From positions 1 to 54,289 of the forward strand of contig CAJUJN010000026.1 of assembly GCA_910586775.1 (NCBI GenBank): 54,289 bases of DNA, written 5' to 3'. The stretch is from an uncultured Acetatifactor sp. GTDB taxonomy: Bacteria > Bacillota > Clostridia > Lachnospirales > Lachnospiraceae. The position numbers and the translations under genes were made by a program. Below are positions 8,054 through 16,922 of this stretch, one piece after another (the first letter of the stretch is position 1; each line of letters opens with the position of its first letter). The notes beneath the pieces were generated by a model that saw nothing but the letters and a program-made list of their open reading frames with translations, searched no databases and was not told the origin of the DNA.

Positions 8054-9498
8054 AATGCCGCCCTCATTCCGTTTATCCTGATGTCCTCCAGATACCCTGC
8101 CACCGCATCGGCCAGGCCTGCCACCAGATTCAAATCCTGCCCGAAGAAATTCTCGTTTCCAAGGAATGCCGCAGCGAAGGCTTTGCTGTCCTTCCGGCAA
8201 TTATCCCGGAAAAATTCCAGTACCTCCATATCATCCATGATACGGTACTCTTCATCTCCCCTGTGGCCAATGAGCGCCTTGTCACGAATCTCCGTGCCAT
8301 CGTAAAACGCCATCAACGCCGCCAGTGAAAATGTCAGATGAGCCGGAAGCTTTCCGAACTTCTCCGCATAGCCGAGAAGACTGGGCATACACCTTGCCCT
8401 CCATTTGGAAACGGAATTCAGTGAAATGGAAAGCAGCGCATGTTTCACATAAGGATTGTTAAAGCGCGCAATCACTGCCTCCGCAAAATCCCTCAACTCC
8501 TTCTCCGGAAGGGTCAGGGTGGGAATCACCTCATCGAAAATCGTCTTCTCCATAAAATTCCGGATATCCCCGTCCTCCATGGACTGTTTCACAATATCAT
8601 TGCCGCACAGAAAAGAAGCCAGCACAAAAGATGTGTGCGCCCCGTTCAGAATACGCACCTTTCTCTGCTTGTAAGGTTTCTGATTGTCCGTAAAGATAAC
8701 GGGAAGACCTGCCTCATGCAGCGGCAGTTCAGCGCTGATATCTCTGGGACTTTCAATCACCCACAGTGCAAAAGGCTCTCCTGTGACCATAAGCCTGTCT
8801 TCATATCCGAGCGCCTCCCACTCTTCCGCCTCTGTATCACGCGGATACCCGGTGACAATGCGGTCCACCAATGTGGAAGTAAATGTACAGTTTTCCTCCA
8901 CCCAGGTTCTGAAATCGCTGCCCAGACCCCAGAGTTCGATAAACTGCATAACGCATTTTTTCAGCATGATGCCGTTATCATCAATCAGCTCTACCGGAAG
9001 CATTACAAGCCCTTTCTCCGGATTTCCCTTGAAAACCTCAAATCTGTGATATAAGAACTTCGTCAGCTTGCCGGGAAAAGTCTTGGGCGGCGTCAGTTCA
9101 AACCCGTCATCGGCATCAAATACAATGCCCGCCTCCGTAGTGTTGGAAACCACAAAACGCAGGGTGTCAATCTCACTCAGGCCCATGTATTTATCATACT
9201 CGCCGTATGCGTCAACGGCATCCGCCACACTGGTGATCTGACGGTTTAAAATCTTCGCCTCGCCGTCTACCATGCCGCGCAGGGATACGGTATACTGGCA
9301 ATCCTGCTTATGAAAACTGTCCAGACTCCCGAAACTGATGGGCTTGACCAATACGATATCCCCGTCAAACCTGCCCTGCTCATTGGCAATATCGATCATA
9401 TAGTCCACAAACGCCCGAAGGAAATTGCCTTCTCCAAACTGTACCACTCTGACAGGTCTCGCCTTCCTGTTCGTCATTGTCCCGTTTAAACTGTCCAT
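8038..9498 (-). CDS. uxaB: Tagaturonate reductase UxaB (mannitol-dehydrogenase family), 486 aa
   Basis: NADH-dependent reduction of D-tagaturonate to D-altronate, the galacturonate branch. N-terminal Rossmann fold begins VRVVQFGEGNFLRAFVDYMI. The C-terminal helical domain of long-chain mannitol dehydrogenases follows, with the catalytic-lysine-type segment FTDNQKPYKQRKVRILNGAH and the family-typical FNNPYVKHALLSISLNSVSK. GSLDSFHKQDCQYTVSLRG near residue 57 favours UxaB over the related fructuronate reductase UxuB. The ATG at 9498 has AAGGGAG 6 nt upstream. It is first in a uxaB-uxaA operon driven by the promoter at 9598-9626, which carries the operator palindrome. Confidence 0.94.
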   Translation of the reverse strand: MDSLNGTMTNRKARPVRVVQFGEGNFLRAFVDYMIDIANEQGRFDGDIVLVKPISFGSLDSFHKQDCQYTVSLRGMVDGEAKILNRQITSVADAVDAYGEYDKYMGLSEIDTLRFVVSNTTEAGIVFDADDGFELTPPKTFPGKLTKFLYHRFEVFKGNPEKGLVMLPVELIDDNGIMLKKCVMQFIELWGLGSDFRTWVEENCTFTSTLVDRIVTGYPRDTEAEEWEALGYEDRLMVTGEPFALWVIESPRDISAELPLHEAGLPVIFTDNQKPYKQRKVRILNGAHTSFVLASFLCGNDIVKQSMEDGDIRNFMEKTIFDEVIPTLTLPEKELRDFAEAVIARFNNPYVKHALLSISLNSVSKWRARCMPSLLGYAEKFGKLPAHLTFSLAALMAFYDGTEIRDKALIGHRGDEEYRIMDDMEVLEFFRDNCRKDSKAFAAAFLGNENFFGQDLNLVAGLADAVAGYLEDIRINGMRAALCRIS

Positions 9499-9576
9499 GT
9501 TTCTCCCTTCCGCCCACTTTCCGTGGACATGGCCTGCTGATTATTCTGTAAATCTCCGCTGCCCTCTACATGTTGT

Positions 9577-9626
9577 ATGTAAGCGCTTACATCCCTTATT
9601 TTACAGCCAAAAATTTCTTTCGTCAA
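9577..9626 (-). promoter_or_regulatory. uxaB-uxaA promoter with perfect palindromic operator at the transcription start
   Basis: On the minus strand TTGACG (9626-9621) and TAAAAT (9603-9598) are 17 bp apart. Immediately downstream lies a perfect 16-bp palindrome ATGTAAGCGCTTACAT (9592-9577), which covers the predicted start. Its core TGTAAGCGCTTACA matches both LacI-family operators and the CcpA cre consensus. Either the adjacent LacI-type regulator or CcpA could bind there; the sequence does not decide between them. Confidence 0.85.
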
Positions 9627-9666
9627 TATGAAAAACAAGAAAAACGATATTTGTTAAAAAAATATC

Positions 9667-9694
9667 TTGCAAAAAAACGTGCATTTGCTATAAT
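9667..9694 (+). promoter_or_regulatory. Promoter of the LacI-type regulator and uxaC
   Basis: TTGCAA (9667-9672), a 16-bp spacer and TATAAT (9689-9694) with an extended TGC before the -10. It leads into the regulator gene at 9790 and sits back to back with the uxaB promoter. Confidence 0.75.
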
Positions 9695-9789
9695 GCAGAT
9701 AGGGTTGTTTTGAAACTACTTACATTGTATTGCCCGGGATGCAAAAAAGCTGCATCTGCGGCAGGACTGCCTGTAAAAGAGGAAAACCA

Positions 9790-10806
9790 ATGACCATTTA
9801 CGATATCTCCGAAAAAGCGGGCGTTTCCATTGCCACGGTCTCCCGTGTGCTGAACGGCAGCCCGAATGTCAGCGACAAGACCAGGGAAAAAGTCCTGGAT
9901 ATTATAGAACGCTATGGATACACGCCCAATGCTTTTGCCAGAGGGCTGGGACTGAATACCATGCGCACCATGGGCATTATGTGCGCCGACAGTTCCGACC
10001 CCTGTCTGGCGAAAGCCGTCTACCATATCGAGCAAAAGCTGCGGGCCAACGGCTACGACAGTCTTTTGTGCTGCACAGGCTATGCCCCGGAGACAAAAGC
10101 CGCTTCCATGAATCTGCTGATTACCAAGAAGGTGGACGGCGTCATCCTGGTGGGCTCCAATTTTGTCCATGAGAAGGAATGTGAGAATCAATACATTGCC
10201 GATGCCGCCGCGCAGATTCCTGTGATGCTGCTGAACGCAGATATGGATGTTCCCAATGTCTACAGTGTCCTGTCCGATGATTTCACATCCATGTATGAAG
10301 CCACCCTTCAGATGCAACAGATCGGCATAAATGATATCCTGTACTTTTACAATTCCAATTCTTACAGCGGCAAACGCAAGCTGGCCGGCTTTCTGGCTGC
10401 CATGAAAGAGCATGGCTGTACAGATTGCGGCAACCAGGCGGCTTTCTACCACGGCTCCCATGAGGATGTCCACGCCATGGCCGCGCACCTGAAAGAACTG
10501 CATGACGGCGGACTCATCTTTCACGGTGTCATCGCCGCGGACGACACACTGGCTCTGGCAGCCGTAAAATACGCCAGAGAAATGGGCTGCAGAATCCCGG
10601 AAGACTTTTCCGTTGTGGGCTACAACAATTCCGTACTGGCAATCTGCTGCGAGCCGGAGCTGACCAGCATTGACAATAAGCTGGAGACTCTCTGCCAGCA
10701 TCTCATCGCCACCCTGCTGGGTGTCCTGGAAGGGAAAGAGATGCCTAAAAAAACTGTTTTTTCAGGGGAGCTCATCCGCCGGGGAACCACACGGAACGAC
10801 GCATAA
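9790..10806 (+). CDS. LacI/GalR-family regulator of hexuronate genes, 338 aa
   Basis: The N-terminal LacI helix-turn-helix MTIYDISEKAGVSIATVSRV is followed by the hinge helix region NVSDKTREKVLDIIERYGY. A type I periplasmic-binding fold for effector sensing follows, including FHGVIAADDTLALAAVKYAR and the family-typical SVVGYNNSVLA near residue 275. The start at 9790 gives the canonical N terminus and is preceded by AGAGG. A 20-residue in-frame extension from 9730 is not supported. It sits 52 nt upstream of uxaC and diverges from uxaBA, so control of uronate use by a pathway intermediate is a strong inference; in known systems ExuR/UxuR or KdgR-type regulators fill this role. Confidence 0.93.
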   Translation: MTIYDISEKAGVSIATVSRVLNGSPNVSDKTREKVLDIIERYGYTPNAFARGLGLNTMRTMGIMCADSSDPCLAKAVYHIEQKLRANGYDSLLCCTGYAPETKAASMNLLITKKVDGVILVGSNFVHEKECENQYIADAAAQIPVMLLNADMDVPNVYSVLSDDFTSMYEATLQMQQIGINDILYFYNSNSYSGKRKLAGFLAAMKEHGCTDCGNQAAFYHGSHEDVHAMAAHLKELHDGGLIFHGVIAADDTLALAAVKYAREMGCRIPEDFSVVGYNNSVLAICCEPELTSIDNKLETLCQHLIATLLGVLEGKEMPKKTVFSGELIRRGTTRNDA

Positions 10807-10858
10807 GAGACAACAATTAACCTGTTTCAATAAATTTCAAAAATGGAGGAGAAAGAAC

Positions 10859-12268
10859 ATGAAAGAATTTATGGACAAGGATTTCCTGCTGGAGTCTGAT
10901 ACAGCCAGAAAGCTGTTCCACGATTACGCGGAAAACACCCCGATACTGGATTACCACTGCCATATCAATCCCAGGGAAATCGCGGAAGACCGTCACTTTG
11001 ACAATATCACCCAGGTATGGCTGGGCGGTGACCATTACAAGTGGCGCCTGATGCGCTCCTTCGGCGTGGAGGAAAAGTACATCACCGGCGATGCCTCCGA
11101 TTACGAGAAGTTCTGCAAATGGGCAGAGTGCCTGGACAAGGCCATCGGCAATCCTCTCTTCCACTGGAGCCATCTGGAACTGCAGCGATACTTCGGTTAT
11201 CACGGTGTATTGAATAAGAAGACGGCTGATGAAGTATGGAATCTCTGCAACGAAAAGCTGGCGCAGCCTTCCATGAGTGCCCGCAACCTGATCAAACAGA
11301 GCAATGTAACTCTGATCTGCACCACGGACGACCCTGTCGATTCTCTGGAATGGCATAAGAAAATCGCAGAGGACGAAACCTTTGACGTAAAGGTCCTGCC
11401 TGCCTGGAGACCTGACAAGGCCATGAATATCGAGAAGCCTGATTACCTGAACTACCTGGATCGGCTCTGCGAAGTCACCGGTATGGGCGAGATCAACAGC
11501 TTCGCCGCGCTGAAAGAAGCCCTGAAACAGCGTATGGAGTATTTTGCTTCCATGGGCTGCAATGTTTCCGACCACGGTCTGGAGTATGTTATGTACTATC
11601 CTGCCAGCGACGACGAGATTGAGGCAATCTTCTTAAAGAGACTGAACAGAATGATCCCCACCAGGGAAGAGCAGCTGAAATTCAAGACCGCTTTCATGCT
11701 TTTCGTGGGCAGAGAATATCACAGACTGGATTGGGCAATGCAGCTTCACTTCGGCTGCAAGCGTGACAACAATACAAGGATGTACGAAAAACTGGGGCCT
11801 GACACCGGATACGACTGCATCAACAACGATGCTCCCTCCGCTCAGATGGCCGACTTCCTGGATGCCCTGTGCAAGACTGACGAGCTGCCCAGAACCATCC
11901 TTTACAGCCTGAATCCCAACGACAACCAGTCCATCGGCACCATCCTGGGCTGCTTTCAGGATTCCTCCGCTGTTGCCAAGATTCAGCAGGGCAGCGCGTG
12001 GTGGTTCAATGATCACAAAATCGGTATGACAGAGCAGCTGATCTCCCTGGCCAACCTGGGCAACCTGTCCGGCTTCGTGGGAATGCTGACAGACTCCAGA
12101 AGCTTCCTCTCCTACACCAGGCATGAGTATTTCCGCAGAATCCTGTGCAACCTCGTCGGTACCTGGGTAGAGGGCGGCGGATTCCCGGCAGATATGGATA
12201 CATTGTCCGAAATTATTAAGGATATTTCCTACTATAATGCGAAGCGGTATTTTAAGTTTGATATCTGA
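10859..12268 (+). CDS. uxaC: Glucuronate (uronate) isomerase UxaC, 469 aa
   Basis: Isomerises D-glucuronate to D-fructuronate and D-galacturonate to D-tagaturonate, the entry step of the pathway that UxaB and UxaA continue. It is an amidohydrolase-fold enzyme: the metal site HxH is in TPILDYHCHINPREIA near residue 28. Other conserved blocks are WLGGDHYKWRLMRSFGVEE, LICTTDDPVDSLEWH, VLPAWRPDKAMNI, HFGCKRDNNTRMYEKLGPDT and the C-terminal GMLTDSRSFLSYTRHEYFRR. Length matches the family (about 466). The ATG is placed after GGAGGAGAAAGAAC. The frame is open upstream inside the regulator gene, but that part is not related. It forms a two-gene operon with the LacI-type gene. Confidence 0.96.
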   Translation: MKEFMDKDFLLESDTARKLFHDYAENTPILDYHCHINPREIAEDRHFDNITQVWLGGDHYKWRLMRSFGVEEKYITGDASDYEKFCKWAECLDKAIGNPLFHWSHLELQRYFGYHGVLNKKTADEVWNLCNEKLAQPSMSARNLIKQSNVTLICTTDDPVDSLEWHKKIAEDETFDVKVLPAWRPDKAMNIEKPDYLNYLDRLCEVTGMGEINSFAALKEALKQRMEYFASMGCNVSDHGLEYVMYYPASDDEIEAIFLKRLNRMIPTREEQLKFKTAFMLFVGREYHRLDWAMQLHFGCKRDNNTRMYEKLGPDTGYDCINNDAPSAQMADFLDALCKTDELPRTILYSLNPNDNQSIGTILGCFQDSSAVAKIQQGSAWWFNDHKIGMTEQLISLANLGNLSGFVGMLTDSRSFLSYTRHEYFRRILCNLVGTWVEGGGFPADMDTLSEIIKDISYYNAKRYFKFDI

Positions 12269-12545
12269 GATTTGAGCTGTACACTCATGAGCGATGAAAT
12301 TTGCCTTTATAACTGGCAGAGTTTATCTTGGCGGCCAAATCCGTAATTGCACTGTTCCGGTAATATGTCTGGAATCAATGCCTGCACTTTTAATAAAAGG
12401 CGCGTTCTTTGCGCCGCATTCAACTATGGGAAGCTGCACTTCCCATAGTATATTCCTGCTTTTCTGCTTCTGTTTCCCGGACAGCTCTCCTGCATGAAAA
12501 CCGTGTCTGGACGTTTCCTTCCATGGATAAGCCTCGCCACTGCAG

Positions 12546-12604
12546 AAAACCCCGGTACTGTAATGCAGTACAAACACACGGCAACTTACAGTTTCGGGGT
12601 TTTT
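12546..12604. terminator. Bidirectional terminator between convergent uxaC and buk
   Basis: CCCCG (12550-12554) pairs with CGGGG (12595-12599). It is flanked by AAAA on one side and TTTTT on the other, and an inner GTACTG/CAGTAC hairpin sits in the loop. The wider region 12269-12675 holds no credible gene. It contains further hairpins, GGCGC/GCGCC near 12400-12416 and CTATGGGAAG/CTTCCCATAG near 12424-12448. Confidence 0.65.
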
Positions 12605-12675
12605 ATGATTCGTATTTACGATATAAAGATAGTGATTCACTATATTCTGTACTACAATGCAAAAAATCACTTATA

Positions 12676-13743
12676 TCAATATACCTTTGCCTCTTCCTCG
12701 CCATTCAGCACGCGCAATGCGCCCTGGGCCAGCGCCAACAGCTCATCTTCACCGGGATATACAGTAAAGGGCGCAATCCACTCCGCACGCTCCTTCAGCG
12801 CTGCCACCACATCCGCACCGTAAGCGATACCGCCGGTGACGATGATCCGGTCAACCTTGCCGTTCAGGACACATGCCATGGAGCCGATGTCCTTTGCCAC
12901 CTGAAAAAGAAATGCCTGCTTGGCTTCCACTGCCTTCTCGTCTCCTTCATTGGCACGCTTTGTCACCTCGCGCATGTCATTGGTGCCCAGATAGGCATTG
13001 AAGCCTCCCTTGCCCACCATCTTGCCGTATACTTCCTTCTCGGTATATTTACCGGAAAAGCACATCTTAATCAACGCTCCGTTGGGTACGCCTCCCGCGC
13101 GCTCGGGTGAAAATGCGCCGTCGCCGTCCAGAGCATTAAATACATCGATTACCCTTCCATTCACATGTGCGCCTACGGATACGCCGCCGCCCATGTGAAC
13201 CACGATCAGCCGCAGGGACTCATAAGGTTTTCCGATTTCCTTCGCATACCGCTTTGCCACAGCTTTCTGGTTCAAAGCATGGAAAATACTCACACGGGGA
13301 AGCTCCGGTACGCCGGAATATCTGGCAATAGGCATCAGCTCATCCACCACCACGGGGTCCACGATATAAGAAGGCACCCCGATGGAATCTCCGATTTCCT
13401 TTGCCAGAATACCGCCCAGATTGGAAGCATGCTGTCCCTGAACGCCCTTCTTCAGATCCTCCAGAAGTTCCTCTGTCACGGCGTAGGTTCCGCCGGGAAT
13501 GGGCTTCAGCATTCCGCCCCGCCCTACAATCACATTCAGGCTCCTGATATCAAATTCCCTGGACTCCAAAAGGTCGGTAATGATTTTCTTGCGGAAATCT
13601 TTCTGGTCTACAATGTTTGCAAACTGTGCAATCTCCTCGGTGGAATGCCTCAGGGTTTCTTCAAATAAAAGAGTCTCGTCCTCAAATACACCGATTTTGG
13701 TGGAGGTAGAGCCGGGATTGATAATTAAACTTTTAATTGACAT
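12676..13743 (-). CDS. buk: Butyrate kinase Buk, 355 aa
   Basis: Transfers phosphate from butyryl phosphate to ADP, giving butyrate and ATP; this is the terminal energy-yielding step in ptb-buk butyrate producers. It belongs to the ASKHA acetate/butyrate kinase fold. The N-terminal SLIINPGSTSTKIGVFEDE is the family phosphate-binding signature. RLIVVHMGGGVSVGAHVNGR and the adenosine segment VDRIIVTGGIAYG are also present. Length equals other Buk proteins (about 356). The ATG at 13743 has AGGAG 8 nt upstream; a 10-residue upstream extension lacks a ribosome site. It lies 36 nt after ptb and is clearly co-transcribed with it. A branched-chain acyl kinase role is possible, because Buk enzymes accept isobutyryl phosphate. 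Confidence 0.96.
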   Translation of the reverse strand: MSIKSLIINPGSTSTKIGVFEDETLLFEETLRHSTEEIAQFANIVDQKDFRKKIITDLLESREFDIRSLNVIVGRGGMLKPIPGGTYAVTEELLEDLKKGVQGQHASNLGGILAKEIGDSIGVPSYIVDPVVVDELMPIARYSGVPELPRVSIFHALNQKAVAKRYAKEIGKPYESLRLIVVHMGGGVSVGAHVNGRVIDVFNALDGDGAFSPERAGGVPNGALIKMCFSGKYTEKEVYGKMVGKGGFNAYLGTNDMREVTKRANEGDEKAVEAKQAFLFQVAKDIGSMACVLNGKVDRIIVTGGIAYGADVVAALKERAEWIAPFTVYPGEDELLALAQGALRVLNGEEEAKVY

Positions 13744-13779
13744 ATTTATTTCTCCTATTCCAGTTCCGCTCATGCGGTT

Positions 13780-14700
13780 TTATGCTTGTTTCTTCAGTTC
13801 TTCGGATACGACTGCTGCCAGCGCAATGGAGTTCACCTTGGTCTCGAAGCTGTCGGAACGGCTGGTGAGGATAACGGGAACCTTGGTGCCGGTGAGGATA
13901 CAGCCGTTGCGCATCTTCGACATATGTACGATTGCCTTGTAAGCAATGTTGCCTGCATGGATATCCGGGAAGAGCAGCACATCCGCATCGCCCTGAATCT
14001 TCCGGTTTGTAGCTCCCTTGTGCTTTGCGGCCTCAGGGTCGATGGCAAGGTCAAGTGAGAGCGGACCGTCAACGATACAGCCCGTAATCTTGCCTTCTTC
14101 GCACATTTTTGTCAATTCTGCGGCTTCCACGGTAACCGGCATCTTGGGATTGACCACTTCTACCGCTGCCAGGGGAGCCACCTTCGGCATGTCTACACCG
14201 CAGGCATTGCATACGGGAACCGTGTTCTGAATAATGTGTACCTTGTCCTCCAGGGTAGGATAAGTCATAAATGCCACGTCAGTGAGGAACAGAAGCCTGT
14301 CATAGCCCTCCACTTCAAATACACCTACATGAGAAAGCGGATTGCCAGTACGCAGGCCTGCTTCCTTGTCCAGAACGCTCTTCAGGAAATCCTTGGTATC
14401 AATCAGACCCTTCATGTACATATCTGCTTTTCCGTCATGAGCCAGCTTTACGGCCTTCAGGGATGCTGCAATCATATCAGGCTCATGGATAATTTCATAA
14501 CCTTCCAGGTCCATATCAATGGACGCTGCCACTTCCCTGATCTTCGCCTCGTCTCCCACCAGAATGGCATCGGCGATTCCTTTCTCCTTAGCCTCCTTCA
14601 CGGCCTCCAGCACTGCGGAATCCTGTGCCACAGATACGGACACGGTCTTCCTCCCGCACTGCTTTACTTTTGACATAATGTCATCAAAACCCTGCTTCAT
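13780..14700 (-). CDS. ptb: Phosphate butyryltransferase Ptb, 306 aa
   Basis: Converts butyryl-CoA and phosphate to butyryl phosphate and CoA, the substrate for Buk. It belongs to the phosphate acetyl/butyryltransferase family with two alpha/beta domains. Visible blocks include AILVGDEAKIREVAA, ADMYMKGLIDTKDFLKSVLD (family-typical) and RTGNPLSHVGVFEVEGYDRL. The C-terminal DVLLFPDIHAGNIAYKAIVH contains the substrate-site DIHAGN segment. Length matches the family (about 300). It is first in a ptb-buk operon. The butyryl-CoA synthesis genes (thl, hbd, crt, bcd) are not in the window. Confidence 0.96.
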   Translation of the reverse strand: MKQGFDDIMSKVKQCGRKTVSVSVAQDSAVLEAVKEAKEKGIADAILVGDEAKIREVAASIDMDLEGYEIIHEPDMIAASLKAVKLAHDGKADMYMKGLIDTKDFLKSVLDKEAGLRTGNPLSHVGVFEVEGYDRLLFLTDVAFMTYPTLEDKVHIIQNTVPVCNACGVDMPKVAPLAAVEVVNPKMPVTVEAAELTKMCEEGKITGCIVDGPLSLDLAIDPEAAKHKGATNRKIQGDADVLLFPDIHAGNIAYKAIVHMSKMRNGCILTGTKVPVILTSRSDSFETKVNSIALAAVVSEELKKQA

Positions 14701-14870
14701 TTTTGTAACAACTTCCTTTCTGCCCTTTCGGGGCGTAGATTTTACAGCTTGTATTTTTCATATCTTTCCATGTACACTGGAAGTATTTTCTATCGTTAAA
14801 AGTATAACATGCCTGTCTGCAAAATGCAATAGTTCAGGCGCCTGCTTATATTTCCCCGTTTATATTTCCC

Positions 14871-16559
14871 TTATACTTCCTCCTCTTCCTCCAGAACCTC
14901 GTTCAAGGCCTCCCTGGTATCCCGGATTTCATCGTGATCTCCCTTTTTTAAAGCCGCCTCAAAACTTGTAATATAGCGGTCCAGCCTTTTCCTGCGGTCT
15001 CCCAGAGATTCCTCGTACATCCGCTCGGCTCTGGTCAGCACCAACCGGTTCTCCTCGTAGTCCCTGGGCTGAATCTTCAGATAAGCAAGCTCCTCCATGC
15101 GCTTCCTGACTTCCTCATCCGTCATCTGATTATCCTGGCCTTTAATGACCATTTTCCGGCTCTCGCCCGTAGACACCACCGTGACCTCTACCTCCAGGAG
15201 GGAATTGATATCGTAAGTATAAGTCACATCCACCGACTCCTGCCCCCTGGGTCCCTTGGGAATCTCAATCTCCAGTTCGCCCAGAAACAGATTGTTCCTG
15301 GCAAAACGGCTCTCTCCCTGCAACACTCTGACACGCACCTTCGTCTGATTGTCCCGGGCCGTATACAGCCGCTCCGTATGGCTGGCAGGGATCACGGTAT
15401 TCCGCTCAATGATAGGGCAAAATCTCCCATCCTCGTATTTTCCCTCATCATACTCCACCACCACTTCGGTACCCAGCGTAAAGGAACAGACATCCGTCAG
15501 AATGACCTCCTTGACTTCCTCCCGGCGTTCCTTCATGGCGGCCTGTATCGCCGCTCCCAGCGCCACGGCCTCATCGGGATTCATCCTGGTATCCGGAAAC
15601 TTCCGGAACAGCCGGATCAGAAAATCCCGCACGATGGACAGCCTGGTGGCACCGCCGATGAGCAGCACCTCATCGATATCCGAAAGCTTCAGCCCCGCAT
15701 CCGCCAGACTCCGCTTCACCGGCTCTCTGATTTTCATGAGAAGCTCTTCGCAGGCTTCCTCATACTCCTTATATGTAATCACCTGCTCCAGCGTTTCTTC
15801 TTTATACAGGAAGCGGATCGTCACCCTGTCCGTATCATTGATGGCGCATTTCGCCTTCTCCGCCTCCCGGAAGAGCCTGGCCTGTTCCTTCTCTGACAGG
15901 TTCTGCAGCAGCAGCTTAGCCTTCTGAAGGAAAAGCTTAGCCATCACTTCCGTAAAATCCTCGCCTCCCAGGTAATTGTCTCCCGCCACGGCGCGGACCT
16001 CCAGAATATTGTGATACAGCTCCAGTATGGACACATCAAAAGTGCCGCCCCCCAGGTCAAACACCAGGAAACGGGTATCCTGTTCCTTATCGTACAGCCC
16101 GTAAGCCACAGCGGCGGCCGTAGGCTCTGAAATCATGCGTTCCACCTTCAGGCCCGCCAGTTCCCCGGCACGCCTGGTGGCTTTTCTCCTCTTATCGTCA
16201 AAATATGCGGGCACACTGATGACCGCTTCGGTCACTTCCTCTCCCAGAAAACTCTCAGCATCCTCCTTCAGTGTGCGCAGCACCAGGCTTGAGAGCTCCT
16301 CCGGCTTATAATGCTTCCCGCTTAGACAAAAGTTCCGCTCCGTTCCCATGCTCCGCTTAAAAGTCTGGGCCACAGAGTCCGGGTACAGGCTCATGCGCTC
16401 TCTGGCGGTCTCACCCACGTATACATTTCCCTCTCCGTCCACACTGACCACGGAAGGCGTCAGATTTTTTCCAAGTCTGTTGGGGATGATTTTCGCCCCC
16501 TCTTCCGTGAAATATGCAATTAAACTGTTTGTCGTACCTAAGTCAATTCCTACTATCAT
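14871..16559 (-). CDS. HscC-type Hsp70 chaperone, 562 aa
   Basis: An Hsp70 with a full actin-fold ATPase and a short substrate domain. The nucleotide-binding domain starts MIVGIDLGTTNSLIAYFTEE and contains AVISVPAYFDDKRRKATRRA, SEPTAAAVAYGLYD, FLVFDLGGGTFDVSILEL and EVLLIGGATRLSIV. The beta substrate domain (about 360-480) is followed by only a short helical lid. Total length is far below DnaK (about 610-640) and matches HscC (about 556). The DnaK signature NKEITLA-type segment is replaced by LFLGELEIEIPKGPRGQESV. The ATG at 16559 is preferred; a TTG three codons earlier has no better ribosome site. The next gene upstream encodes a J-like/TPR protein, which supports a dedicated HscC system. 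Confidence 0.9.
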   Translation of the reverse strand: MIVGIDLGTTNSLIAYFTEEGAKIIPNRLGKNLTPSVVSVDGEGNVYVGETARERMSLYPDSVAQTFKRSMGTERNFCLSGKHYKPEELSSLVLRTLKEDAESFLGEEVTEAVISVPAYFDDKRRKATRRAGELAGLKVERMISEPTAAAVAYGLYDKEQDTRFLVFDLGGGTFDVSILELYHNILEVRAVAGDNYLGGEDFTEVMAKLFLQKAKLLLQNLSEKEQARLFREAEKAKCAINDTDRVTIRFLYKEETLEQVITYKEYEEACEELLMKIREPVKRSLADAGLKLSDIDEVLLIGGATRLSIVRDFLIRLFRKFPDTRMNPDEAVALGAAIQAAMKERREEVKEVILTDVCSFTLGTEVVVEYDEGKYEDGRFCPIIERNTVIPASHTERLYTARDNQTKVRVRVLQGESRFARNNLFLGELEIEIPKGPRGQESVDVTYTYDINSLLEVEVTVVSTGESRKMVIKGQDNQMTDEEVRKRMEELAYLKIQPRDYEENRLVLTRAERMYEESLGDRRKRLDRYITSFEAALKKGDHDEIRDTREALNEVLEEEEEV

Positions 16560-16922
16560 GCTAATCAATCCATTTCTCTTATCGTTTTAGAAACTGCCGG
16601 AAAATAACTTGTGCGCTTTCAAAAATAAAAAGTCGATTTCCCCATCAAAATCCAGGATGTATCTTCACAAGTTATTTGTAGGCACTTCCTTGCTCATTGA
16701 CTACCAGTATAACACAATTGCGCCATATATTCACGAAAAATTTGTGATTGGTAAAAATTATTAATGAAGTATATTTCTGTATCGTCTCGAACGGTATAAC
16801 TAATATGCTACCCGTTGAACTGCTCTGGCATCCGTATTGGCACCCCCGCCAGGGATTTTCCTTCGTGGAGGGGAATGACATATTTCTATCCAAAACCATT
16901 CCCCCTGCCGCCGAACACAAGA

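Noticed and set aside
12323..12670. 115-codon minus frame after buk
   Set aside because: It runs through the bidirectional terminator and hairpins and has no protein-like motif.
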